Positions 52,229 through 61,600 of a DNA stretch of 64,000 nt are shown here, piece by piece. Where the stretch lies: contig NZ_BAUA01000042.1 of the NCBI RefSeq assembly GCF_000710915.1, positions 1-64,000 of the forward strand. The letters run 5' to 3'. The notes beneath the pieces were generated by a model. The model was not told the origin of the DNA. It did no database searches and worked only from the letters and a program-made list of their open reading frames with translations. This stretch comes from Nocardia brasiliensis IFM 10847. Lineage in GTDB: Bacteria; Actinomycetota; Actinomycetes; Mycobacteriales; Mycobacteriaceae. The position numbers were made by a program, and so were the translations under genes. Numbering within the stretch: position 1 is the stretch's first letter; every line of letters begins with the position of its first letter.

Positions 52229-52384
52229 ATGACGGCGTCTTTCGATGACCTGGATCTGCCCGCGCTCGTCTGCTTCCTGACCGAGGACGAACAGCGCGAT
52301 CTACGCCCCCTCGTGCTGCGATTCATCGCATGCCGTGAGCCGTCGGCCGAGCAACGCCGGATTACCCCGAGGACAGCTCGCTGA
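52229..52384 (+). CDS. 51-aa small protein, paralogue 2 (divergent end)
   Basis: A 52-codon frame whose first ~30 residues (SFDDLDLPALVCFLTEDEQR) match paralogue 1, with an unrelated C-terminus that overlaps the 3' end of the convergent Uma2 gene by 23 bp. GAGGGAAGG lies upstream of the ATG. It may be truncated by whatever brought in the Uma2 gene. Function unknown. Confidence 0.5.
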   Translation: MTASFDDLDLPALVCFLTEDEQRDLRPLVLRFIACREPSAEQRRITPRTAR

Positions 52385-52949
52385 ATGCGATGTCGACGGC
52401 GATGGGGGAATCGATGGTCAGGCGGCGGGTGTGCAGGCAGACGAGGTGATACCGCCCTTCGGAGAGGCGGTACTCCTCGATCAGTTCGATGCCGTCCCCG
52501 GCTTCGGTGAGAAACACGATGAGGTACACCGGGATACCGGCCGCGGCGTAAGCCGCCTTCTTCTCCACCGTGTCGGTGTGGAACGAGCTGTCCGGCGAGA
52601 CGATCTCGACAACCAGCACAGTGTCACCCGAGTACAGCCGCGCATCGTCGGCGAGGCAGCGGTACACGACGACATCGGGTCTGCGCAGACTCAACGGAAC
52701 ATCGCTGATTCGCACATCGCCGTCGGTCTCGACCATCAGGCACGGTTCGGGCTTACGGCCCGCCTCCATCCGCTCGGCCATGCGGCGCGCCACTCGGTTG
52801 TGCAGACGTGACGGACTCTCACACTTGACGATGTGGCCGTCGACCACCTCGATGGTGCGGCAGAAGTCTTCGGGGAGCTGTTCATAATCCCGAGTAGTGA
52901 TCTGCTCCGGTATCCACCGGTACCAGTCGGTCGGAGCGCCGCTCGTCAT
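52362..52949 (-). CDS. Uma2-family putative endonuclease (DUF820)
   Basis: A 195-aa PD-(D/E)xK-type protein: RRPDVVVYR, VLVVEIVSPDS and EKKAAYAAAGIPVYLIV give the Asp, Glu and Lys of the fold. Uma2 proteins are widespread in cyanobacteria and actinomycetes and are often mobile; substrate DNA is unknown. It is isolated between embC- and embB-side genes and convergent with the small paralogue 2. Confidence 0.85.
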   Translation of the reverse strand: MTSGAPTDWYRWIPEQITTRDYEQLPEDFCRTIEVVDGHIVKCESPSRLHNRVARRMAERMEAGRKPEPCLMVETDGDVRISDVPLSLRRPDVVVYRCLADDARLYSGDTVLVVEIVSPDSSFHTDTVEKKAAYAAAGIPVYLIVFLTEAGDGIELIEEYRLSEGRYHLVCLHTRRLTIDSPIAVDIAFSELSSG

Positions 52950-52990
52950 GCGCCGAGGCTACCCGGAGCGACCGCGCCGGACCCCGGACG

Positions 52991-53030
52991 CCCGCAGGCC
53001 CGCTGAGCTGATGCTCGGCGGGCCTGCGGG
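52991..53030 (-). terminator. 18-bp hairpin downstream of embB
   Basis: 52991-53008 pairs with 53013-53030 around a TGAT loop (outer CCCGCAGGCCCGC perfect, one G-T pair inside). It lies 11 bp beyond the embB stop on the minus strand. There is no U-tract. Confidence 0.6.
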
Positions 53031-53040
53031 GTCTCGGGGG

Positions 53041-56000
53041 CTAGAAGACGCGGAGTTTTCCGGGGGTCCAGAAGCCGGAGCGGGTGGCGGTGCCGGTGTC
53101 GAGTTTTGCCGGGGTGGCGCTGCGGTCGTACTGGTCGTAGCGCTCCAGGGAGCCCCAGTCGCGGGCGTAGTTGTCCTTCAGGTAGGTCGGGACGGTCACC
53201 GACTTCGCCAGCATCTGGGAGAAGCCGAGGATGCCGCCGAACTCCTCCGCCTGCCAGGTGTTGGTGGAGCTGATGGCGAGCGGGCGGTCCGGCAGGATGC
53301 GGTACCCGGGAACCTCGGCCACGCCGTTCTTGTGGTTGAACGGGCGCTGGCAGGGGAACTGGAGACCGACGGCCCAGTCCTCGAGCACGGGCTGCTCGGA
53401 ACCGATGAAGGTGTTGAGCGACTGCAACTTCGGCATCCGCGGCGGGGTGAACGCCAGCCACTGGTCACCGATCAGGATCGGGTCGTTGGCGACGATGCGG
53501 ACCGCGTCGGCCTCCGGCGCGATCTCGGCGAGCGGGACGCGCAGGTTACGCCAGGACGGGAACGGGCCGATATCGCGCGGCAGGTAGGTGCCGAGCTTCT
53601 CGACGCTGCCGTCGGGCAGCTTCCTGCCGTAGTCGACGGTGAGCGACTGGCCGTAGCGGGTGTCACCGGTGTCGTCGACGGACAGGATGCGTCCCGCCGC
53701 GCTGATCACCACGAGCGGGCTGTCCGCCGACCGCGGCGAGAGCCCGTACCAGCTCGAGGTGAGATGCGCGGGCTGCTGCACGCCGTTCTGGTAGCTGCCG
53801 AGGATCGGCGTGGTCGCCGGGTCCAGCCCGAACGGCAGCGCCACGGTGCTGCCGTTGACGCCACGCGCACCCTGCCCACCGCCGGTGCCCGCGCTCTGCC
53901 CCTCGGCGAACGCGGCGCCGACCGACTGGGTCGAGGTATTGCCGGTGCCCGGCTTCACCTCGACGCTGTCGGCGGACAGATCGTTGGGCACGCCGTTCGG
54001 ATCGAACCCGACCGGGTCGACGCCGGCCAGCGGATCACTCGAATCGGTGAGCGCCGGATCGGGGATCGGCTGCAACCGGCCGCCGTTCGGATCCGCTTCG
54101 ACCAGAACATCATTGGCGAGGCCGCAACTGTTGCCGCCGAGCGCGTCGAGGTTCGAGCGCGCCAGCGAGTACGCGGGGTACTGCGAGACCGCACCCTTGA
54201 CCAGCGAGAGCACCTCGAGCGCGACCATCAGCGCGGCGACGACGGTGAGCGGGATCGCGGCGAACTTGCGAATTCGCTTGCCGCGCGCAGACCGTGGCGA
54301 GGCCTCCGGTTTCGCGTAGCCCTCCCGCAGCGAATGCCAGGCGACCAACGCGAGCGCCAGCCCGAACAGACCCAGCATCAAGGTGTTCGACTGGTAGCCG
54401 TGCAGCGAGATGCGCTTGTCGAACCACGGCACACCGAAGCTGGACACGTACCAGTAGCCGTTGATGCCGGAGAACGCCAGCGCGAGCACGAACAACAGCC
54501 CGGCCAGGAAGATCGCCCGGTTCTTGCGCGCCCGCAGGGCCGAGGCCGATACCGCGACCGCGGTCACCGCGGCCAGCGAACCGGCGATGCCCGCGTACGC
54601 ACCGAAGTGGTGCGTCCACTTGGTCGGGTTGAACATCATGAAGAAGATGGTGCCGAACACGACACCCATCAATCGCCAGGTCGGCGCGCTCGCGATACCG
54701 GGCACGCGCCGACGCCGCAACAGCACCAGCATGGTGGTGAACAGGCAGAGCAGCATCACCAGGAACGCGAAGCGGCGCGACAGCGAACCGTCGACGGTCT
54801 CCACGAACAGGTAGTAGTAGCGCAGGTAGTCCTCGTACCAGGCGAGGTTGGGCCCGGTGACCTGACGGACCCGGTTCGCCTCCTGGATGCCCGCGAACGT
54901 CTGATCGCTGTACACCACGATGAGCACGAGCAGTCCGGCCGCCGCGATGGGGGCGAGCAACGGCAGTGTGGCCCACCACTTTCCGCCCTGCTCGGCGAAC
55001 TGGCGCCGCTTGCGCACCACGATCCAGATCAGCGGGCGGATACCGGCGAGCAACGCCGCCACACACATCAGGCCGGTCGGCGCGGCCGCGAGGGTGAACG
55101 CGGCGACCAGGACCGCGACCCCGGCGGGCAGCAGCCTGCCGGTCGCGATGGCCCGCTCGATCGACACCCAGGTGAGCAGCGCGCCGAGCGCGACGATCGG
55201 CTCGGACCGCAGGCCGTTGTCGAACGGCAGCCAGAACGCCAGGAACACCAGGCCGCCGGTCCACAACGCCACCTTGCTGTTGCGCACGCCGCGTCCGAGG
55301 CGCGGCACCACCTCGCGGCTGATCACCAGCCAGCAGAGGATGGCGCAGAGCAGCGCGGGCACCCGCACCCAGGCACTGGCGGTGGAGAACTCCGCGAAGA
55401 GCTGGATCACGTAGTAGTACCAGCCGAACGGCGCCTCCGGGACGCCGTACCAGCGGAAGTAGTTGGCCATGTAGCCGGCGTGCGGGGCGACCCGCACCAT
55501 GCTCAGGATGTAGCCGTCGTCGGAGGTGTTGGCGCCGACGAAATGCCACACCAGCAGCGTGCCGACGATCGCGCCGTCGGCCCAGGTGGGCTTCAGCCAG
55601 TTCGATGGCAGGAAGCGGCGGTGCCCGCGCCCGTCACTGCCGTCGAGCCGGGCCAGCGCCGCGAGCGCGACCAGTGTGCACAGCACCGCCGCGATCATCG
55701 CGATCAGCTTGATCAGGGTGGGACTGGTGGAGAACCGGGTGTCGACCGTCATCGTGAAGTCGAGACCCGCCGGCGCCGCGCCCTTGAGGTCGGAGAAGAC
55801 GCCGACCACCTGCGGCCGCAGGTCGCCGTTGAGCGAACCCTCGACCGGCACCTGCACCTGCTCCTCGGCCCCGCCCGCGACCGGCTTGGTGACGGTGGTG
55901 GTCAGTCCCTCGAACACCGCGCGGGTGCGGTCGTGATCGGAGGTGAGCACCAGCGACGAGCACTGCTCCATGTCGGCTCGCGGCGCCGACACCACCACGG

Positions 56001-56397
56001 CATTGCGATCGATCACGTCGACCGAGGTCTCGGACACCCGGATGAACAAGGCCTCCAGCGCGGCCCGGTCACCCTGCGGTGGCGCGGTGGCCAGCAGCAT
56101 GCCGCCGCGTTCGGGCAGCTGCGCGACCGTGCTGCAGGGAATCGTGGCCTTCAGGTCGATCGGGACCTGAGACATCAAGGGCGCCTGCACGTTGCCGAGC
56201 GTCGAGGATTGCGGCCAATTCAACACCGCCGTGGTCTGGGTGACCGGCAGGAAAGGGGTCGCAATGGCGAACAGCGCGCCGAGCAGACCGGCGACCAGCG
56301 CGATTATTCGCGCGGTCCGGAAATCGGCCGGAGAGGCCGCCGGAGCGGCGGGCGGTTTCGTCAGAACAGCGGTAGCGGCGTCGGGCACGATTGGCAA
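53041..56397 (-). CDS. embB: Arabinosyltransferase EmbB-like
   Basis: A 1118-aa Emb protein with NTSDDGYIL (Asp293, Asp294), the NPTKWTHHFG motif, about 13-15 helices and a C-terminal carbohydrate-binding part. RLMGVVFGTIFFMMF, the DPNGGRLQPIPD region and the ending GTATRSGFWTPGKLR match EmbB of M. tuberculosis best. Met300 corresponds to Met306, the main ethambutol-resistance site, and is the wild-type residue. Start is uncertain: TTG 56397 or GTG 56388. Unlike mycobacteria it is inverted relative to embC, with no third emb between them. Confidence 0.92.
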   Translation of the reverse strand: MPIVPDAATAVLTKPPAAPAASPADFRTARIIALVAGLLGALFAIATPFLPVTQTTAVLNWPQSSTLGNVQAPLMSQVPIDLKATIPCSTVAQLPERGGMLLATAPPQGDRAALEALFIRVSETSVDVIDRNAVVVSAPRADMEQCSSLVLTSDHDRTRAVFEGLTTTVTKPVAGGAEEQVQVPVEGSLNGDLRPQVVGVFSDLKGAAPAGLDFTMTVDTRFSTSPTLIKLIAMIAAVLCTLVALAALARLDGSDGRGHRRFLPSNWLKPTWADGAIVGTLLVWHFVGANTSDDGYILSMVRVAPHAGYMANYFRWYGVPEAPFGWYYYVIQLFAEFSTASAWVRVPALLCAILCWLVISREVVPRLGRGVRNSKVALWTGGLVFLAFWLPFDNGLRSEPIVALGALLTWVSIERAIATGRLLPAGVAVLVAAFTLAAAPTGLMCVAALLAGIRPLIWIVVRKRRQFAEQGGKWWATLPLLAPIAAAGLLVLIVVYSDQTFAGIQEANRVRQVTGPNLAWYEDYLRYYYLFVETVDGSLSRRFAFLVMLLCLFTTMLVLLRRRRVPGIASAPTWRLMGVVFGTIFFMMFNPTKWTHHFGAYAGIAGSLAAVTAVAVSASALRARKNRAIFLAGLLFVLALAFSGINGYWYVSSFGVPWFDKRISLHGYQSNTLMLGLFGLALALVAWHSLREGYAKPEASPRSARGKRIRKFAAIPLTVVAALMVALEVLSLVKGAVSQYPAYSLARSNLDALGGNSCGLANDVLVEADPNGGRLQPIPDPALTDSSDPLAGVDPVGFDPNGVPNDLSADSVEVKPGTGNTSTQSVGAAFAEGQSAGTGGGQGARGVNGSTVALPFGLDPATTPILGSYQNGVQQPAHLTSSWYGLSPRSADSPLVVISAAGRILSVDDTGDTRYGQSLTVDYGRKLPDGSVEKLGTYLPRDIGPFPSWRNLRVPLAEIAPEADAVRIVANDPILIGDQWLAFTPPRMPKLQSLNTFIGSEQPVLEDWAVGLQFPCQRPFNHKNGVAEVPGYRILPDRPLAISSTNTWQAEEFGGILGFSQMLAKSVTVPTYLKDNYARDWGSLERYDQYDRSATPAKLDTGTATRSGFWTPGKLRVF

Positions 56398-56533
56398 TGC
56401 TAGCTGTGTTCAATATGCCGCGCCCGCAGCACGCCATTGTTCGTAAATGCGCGCCGTGATGGTCAAGGGGGGTTCGCACGGTATACACACGACCGGCAAA
56501 AGGCGCGCGGGAGCGGGCTGGCAAGGTGTGGGT

Positions 56534-57031
56534 ATGACCAAGGTGAATCTTCAGACCAACTTCGGCCCGATCGTCCTGGAACTCGACGACGAGAAGGCGC
56601 CGACCACGGTGCAGAACTTCGTGAACTATGTGAAGGCCGGCCATTACGACGGCACCATCTTCCACCGCGTCATCCCGGGCTTCATGATCCAGGGTGGCGG
56701 CTTCGAGCCGGGCATGCGGCAGAAGCCGACGCAGGCGCCCATTCAGAACGAGGCGAACAACGGACTGAAGAACAACAAGTACACCGTGGCAATGGCGCGG
56801 ACCAACGATCCGCACTCGGCCACCGCGCAGTTCTTCATCAACTCGAGCGACAACGACTTCCTCAACCACAAGGCGCCCAACCCGCAGGGCTGGGGCTACA
56901 CCGTGTTCGGCGCGGTGGTCGAGGGCCAGGACGTGGTCGACAAGATCGAGGGCGTGGCGACCGGCAGCAACGCCGGACACCAGGATGTGCCGAAGGACGA
57001 CGTGGTGATCGAGTCCGCCAGCGTCGCCTGA
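56534..57031 (+). CDS. ppiB: Peptidyl-prolyl cis-trans isomerase, PpiB-type cyclophilin
   Basis: A 165-aa single-domain cytoplasmic cyclophilin with catalytic [34 protein letters not shown] and GWGYTVFG. It catalyses proline isomerisation in protein folding. Many stretches match E. coli PpiB closely ([24 protein letters not shown]), closer than typical actinobacterial cyclophilins, which hints at transfer. ATG 56534 is chosen within a longer frame. Confidence 0.92.
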   Translation: MTKVNLQTNFGPIVLELDDEKAPTTVQNFVNYVKAGHYDGTIFHRVIPGFMIQGGGFEPGMRQKPTQAPIQNEANNGLKNNKYTVAMARTNDPHSATAQFFINSSDNDFLNHKAPNPQGWGYTVFGAVVEGQDVVDKIEGVATGSNAGHQDVPKDDVVIESASVA

Positions 57032-57046
57032 AAACCCGCAACGGTT

Positions 57047-57082
57047 GAATCGGGCTGCGTCCCAACGGATGCGGCCCGATTC
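57047..57082. terminator. Convergent terminator between ppiB and accD4
   Basis: GAATCGGGC (57047-57055) pairs with 57074-57082, and the stem continues inward to about 16 bp with G-T pairs around a four-base loop. It lies between convergent stops. Confidence 0.65.
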
Positions 57083-57090
57083 CGGGAGAA

Positions 57091-58636
57091 CTACAGCGGC
57101 AGCAGGTGGTGTTTGCGCGGGTTGCGCGCCTGCGTCTTGTCCCGCAGCAACTGCAGCGCGCGGCGCAGCTCCAGCCGGGTGGTCGAGGGTTCGATGACCG
57201 CGTCGATGTAGCCGCGTTCGGCGGCCACCCACGGCGTGGCCATGGTGGCGTTGTAGAAGTCGATCATCTGCTGGCGCACGGCCGCCCGCTGCTCCTCGGG
57301 CGCGGCCTCGATCTGCTTGCCGCCGATCAGGCTGACCGCGCTCTCGGCGCCCATCACCGCGATCCGGGCGGTGGGCCAGGCCAGGTTGACGTCGGCGCCG
57401 AGCTGCTTGGAGCCCATCACCGCGTAGCCGCCGCCGTACGACTTACGGATCACCACAGTCACTTTCGGCACGGTCGCCTCCACGAAGGAGAACAGGAACC
57501 GGCCGCCGCGCTTGATCACGCCGATCTTCTCCTGCTCCACACCGGGTAGGAAGCCGGGGGGTGTCCACCACGAAGACGAGCGGGATCTCGAACGCGTCGC
57601 ACAACCGCACGAAGTGCGCCGCCTTGTCCGAGGCGCGGGCGTCCAGCGCACCGGCGTACACCATCGGCTGATTGGCGACCACGCCGACGCTGCGACCGTC
57701 CACCCGGGCGAAACCGGTGATGATGTTGCGCCCGGCCGAGGCGCCTACCTCGTGGAACGCGCCGTCGTCGAAGATCCGCAGCAGGATGTCGTGCATGTCG
57801 TAGGCGGCGTTGTCCGAGTCCGGCACAAGGGAATTCAGTTCCAGATCGCTGTCGGTGCGCTCGGGCTCCAGGCCCGGGTTCACGATCGGCGCGAGCTCCT
57901 GACAGCTGGTCGGCAAGAAACTCAGGTAGTCGCGCACCCAGTCGAAAGCGGCCTTCTCGTCCGCCGCGACATGATGGATGTTGCCGTACTCGGCCTGGCT
58001 CTGCGCGCCACCCAACTCCTCGAGGCTCACGTCCTCGCCGGTGACCTCACGGATCACCTTGGGACCGGTGACGAACATGTACGCCTCTTCGGTCGCCACC
58101 ACCACGTCGGTGTTGATCGGGGCGTACACGGCACCACCGGCGCACTTGCCGAGGATCATCGAGATCTGCGGCACCAGACCCGACAGCGGCTCCTGACGAC
58201 GGCCCAGCTCGGCATACCAGGCCAGCGAGGTCACCGCCTCCTGCACCCGGGCACCGCCGGAATCGTTGATGCCGACCACCGGGCAGCCGACCTTGGCCGC
58301 GTACTCCATGATCCCGGCGACCTTGCGGCCGAACATCTCACCGACCGAACCGCCGTAAACGGTCTGATCGTGGGAGAACACCGCCACCGGGCGACCCTCG
58401 ACCAAACCGTGCCCGGTGACCACGCCGTCGCCGTACAGCGCTGTCGGATCACCCGGTTTACGCACCAGCGCACCGATTTCCACGAAAGTGCCCGGATCGA
58501 GCAGCATGTTGATCCGGTCACGAGCGCTGGGAATCCCCTTCTTCGCCCGCTTGGCCACCCCCGCTTCACCCGCCGGCTCCTGCGCTAAATCCAGCCTCTT
58601 GCGCAGGTCGGCGAGCTTCTCGGCAGTCGTAGTCAC
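57091..58636 (-). CDS. accD4: Acyl-CoA carboxylase beta subunit AccD4, interrupted by a one-base frameshift
   Basis: About 515 aa when joined: an N-terminal crotonase-like domain with [15 protein letters not shown] and [13 protein letters not shown], and a C-terminal domain with [19 protein letters not shown]. AccD4 with AccA3 carboxylates the long acyl chain that Pks13 condenses into mycolate (Rv3799c). The frame breaks after VFVVDTP: codons 57556-58636 are in one frame and 57091-57555 in the next. Removing one base of a six-base C run restores the expected GFLPGVEQE. It lies directly downstream of pks13. Confidence 0.9.
57556..57561 (-). other. Frameshift site in accD4 (six-base homopolymer)
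   Basis: The plus strand has six G (six C in the gene). Five would keep the conserved DTPGFLPG in frame. Because AccD4 is expected to be essential for mycolates, a sequencing or assembly error is more likely than a true mutation. Confidence 0.75.
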
Positions 58637-61600
58637 TGAGCCCCTTTCACATCTATCGCGGCAAGCTTGGCGGCGAGGTCGGCTCCGATCTTTCCGATCC
58701 GAGGCTCATCGATGATCTGCAGGTGGTCACCGGGAATGTGCACAATTTCCAGATGCGACAGGTACTCGTCCCAGCCACCGTTCGGCTTGCGGTCGGCGTA
58801 GCGCGGCTCTAACTCGATCGCGCCATCGTGGTAGCGATCGGCGAGGTAGAGCACGACATCACCGTCGTAGTGTGTCGGTTGGACCTGCTGCAGCGCACGG
58901 TTTTCGATCCACGAGGTCTTCTGGTGCTCGAGCACGCCACCCGGGATCTTCGCCCCGCTCAGTTTGACCAGTTCCGAGATCATCTTGAACTGTTCTTCAT
59001 CGGAGGCCGCGGCCAGCTCTTGCAACTGCTCGGGCGGAAGTTCCCCGTCGACGCCGTAGGTCTTCTTGGCGAAGGCCTGATACCGCTCGATCCGACGCAC
59101 CCGCTCTTCGGGACTGTTGTCCTCCGGCTCAGACGGAATAGCGAGGTCGATAAGTCCGACGACCCTGACGTCCGCGCCATCCGCGCGCAGGATCTGCGCA
59201 CAGGCCATGGCCAATACCGCACCGAGTGACCAGCCGTAGAGGACGAAAGGACCGTCCCCTTGCAGCTTGCGCAGTTCCGGCGCGTACTGGCGGGCGCGCT
59301 CTTCGATCGCGCCGTCGACCCGCTCGAAGCCGTACATCGGGGTGTCGGCCGGAAGCCGCTTCAGCAGCGGTTCGTACACGAGCGTGTTGCCGCCGGCAGG
59401 ATGGAACACGAAGACCGGCACCGCATTCGAGCCTTCGGGGCGCGCGCGCAGCGGACGCACGAATCCGTCCACGTCGGCACCGCTGTCCTGCAACCTACGC
59501 ACGATCTCCGCGAGCTGCTCGATGGTCTCGCAGTCGAGCACATCGTCGACGGTGACCTCGGCCTTGACCCGCTCGGTGAGCCGGGCCGCCAGCTTCTCGG
59601 CCACCTCTTCCTCGAGGATCGGCAGGGTGTTGAAGATACCGCCGGCGGACTTACCGGTGACCACCGCCCAGGTGGCGAAGGTCAATCGTTCGGCGGCGTC
59701 GCGCGGCGGGACGTCGTCCTCGTCGGCGGGCTGCTGACCGCCGAAGGCCGGGGCAGCGGCAGGTGCCGGCGCGGCGACCGGCGAAACCGGTTCGGCCACA
59801 GCAGGTTCCGCCGGTACGGCGGGCGTCTCGGCGGCCGGCGTAGCGGCTGCCACCGGCGCGGCGGCTTCGGTAGCCGGCGCGGCGGTCTCGGCGTCCGCGT
59901 TCGACGGCGAAACAGCCTCGGGTGCAGCGGTATTCGCGGCAGCAGCGGCGATCGCGGCCGGGTCCTCGCCCGCGGCGACCGCGGCACGAGCCGCCTCGAT
60001 GAAGCCGGCGTCGACGGTGACCTCTTCGCCCGCAGCCTGTTTCGCGGCGACCGCCTGCAACTCGTCGCGGTGTTCGACGGCGTAGCGCAGCACCTTGCCG
60101 ACCTCGTTGAGGTTGGCGTCGCGCACGGCCTGGATCTGCAGCTGCGGGATATCGAATTCGTACTCGACGCGGTTCTTGATGCGCATGGCCATCAGCGAGT
60201 CGAGACCGAGCTCCATCAGCGGGATCTCCATCGGGAGATCCTCGACCGCGTAGCCCATGGACTCGGCGACGATCAGCGCGAGCCGGTCCTCGAGCTTCTG
60301 GCTGCCGTTCGGATCCCAGCGGTCACCGAAGGTCTCGATGACTTCCAGGTCGGTGCCCGCCGCCGGCTCGACCGCGGCGGCCGCCGGAACGAGCTCGGCC
60401 ACAACGGGTTCGGGCAACGGCGCGCCCGAGGTGACCACGGCGTCGAAGAGCAGCCGGAAGCTCGCGCCCTCCTTGGCGTGCACCTGCACCGACGCACCGC
60501 CGGGATGCGGGGTCAGCGTGGTGGTCAGCGTGCCCGACGCCGGAACAGTCGCGTGCACGATCGAGGCGCCGAGCGAGACCTCGCTGAGCACCTGTGCCGC
60601 GGCGGCCTGCACGAGCGCGGCCAGGTCGCCAGCGGATGCGGCCTGCACCTCCCACGCGTGCCTGCCGTCCGGCAGCGCCACGTGCGCGCCGGGCACCCGG
60701 GTGTTGCCGCCGCCCGCGGACAGCGACGCCTTCGGCCAGTACTCCTTGCGCACGAACGTGGTTCGCGGCACGTCGGCGTACGCCCCGGGGGTCAGCAGGG
60801 AGGACAGGTCCACCTTGTGCCCGTGCACGTACAACTGCGCCAGCGCGCCGATCACGCCGGCCGCCTCGTCTTCCTTGCGCTTGAGCGTCGGAATGAGCTG
60901 CGCGTCGTGCAGACCCGCGGCGAAGGTGGTGCCGAGCACCTGCATCAGCGCGACCGAGTTCGGCGCGAGCTCCAGGAAGGTGGTGTGGCCCGCGTCGACC
61001 GCGAGCTTCACCGCGTTGGTGAAGTACACGCTGCCGCGCATGTTCTTCACCCAGTAGTCCTCGTTGTGCACCGGATCGGTACCCGCGCGGTAGAACTCGC
61101 CCTTGTGCACGGTCGAGTAGAGACCGGTCTTCAGCTTGGTCGGCTCGATGCCGGCCAGCTCCGCGGCCAGCTCGCCGAGCAGCGGGTCCATCTGCGAGGT
61201 GTGGCCCGCGCCGCGGGTCTGCAGGATCCGGGCGAACTTGCCCTCCGCCTCCACCCGCGCCACGATCGCCTCGACCTGCGCGCGCGGCCCGCCGATCACC
61301 GTGTTGGTGGGGGCCGCGTACACGCCGACCTCGACGTCCGGGAATTCAGCGAGCAGCTTCTCGATGTCCTCGGCGCTGTATTCGACGAGCGCCATGTTGC
61401 GCACGTCGTCGTCGGTGAGCATCTGCTCGCCCTCGTGCATCAGGCGCGAGCGGGCGCAGATCACCCGGACCGCGTCCTCGAGCGGCAGGCCGCCCGCGAT
61501 GTACGCCTCGGCGACCTCGCCCATCGAATGTCCCACCACCGCTTCGGGTTCCGCGCCGTGCGCGCGCAGCAGCGCGGCCAGGCCGACCTGGATGGTGAAG

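Noticed and set aside
52897..56403. 1168-codon plus-strand frame opposite embB
   Set aside because: Antisense shadow in high-GC DNA; extremely Arg/Gly/Asp-rich low-complexity product without any domain.
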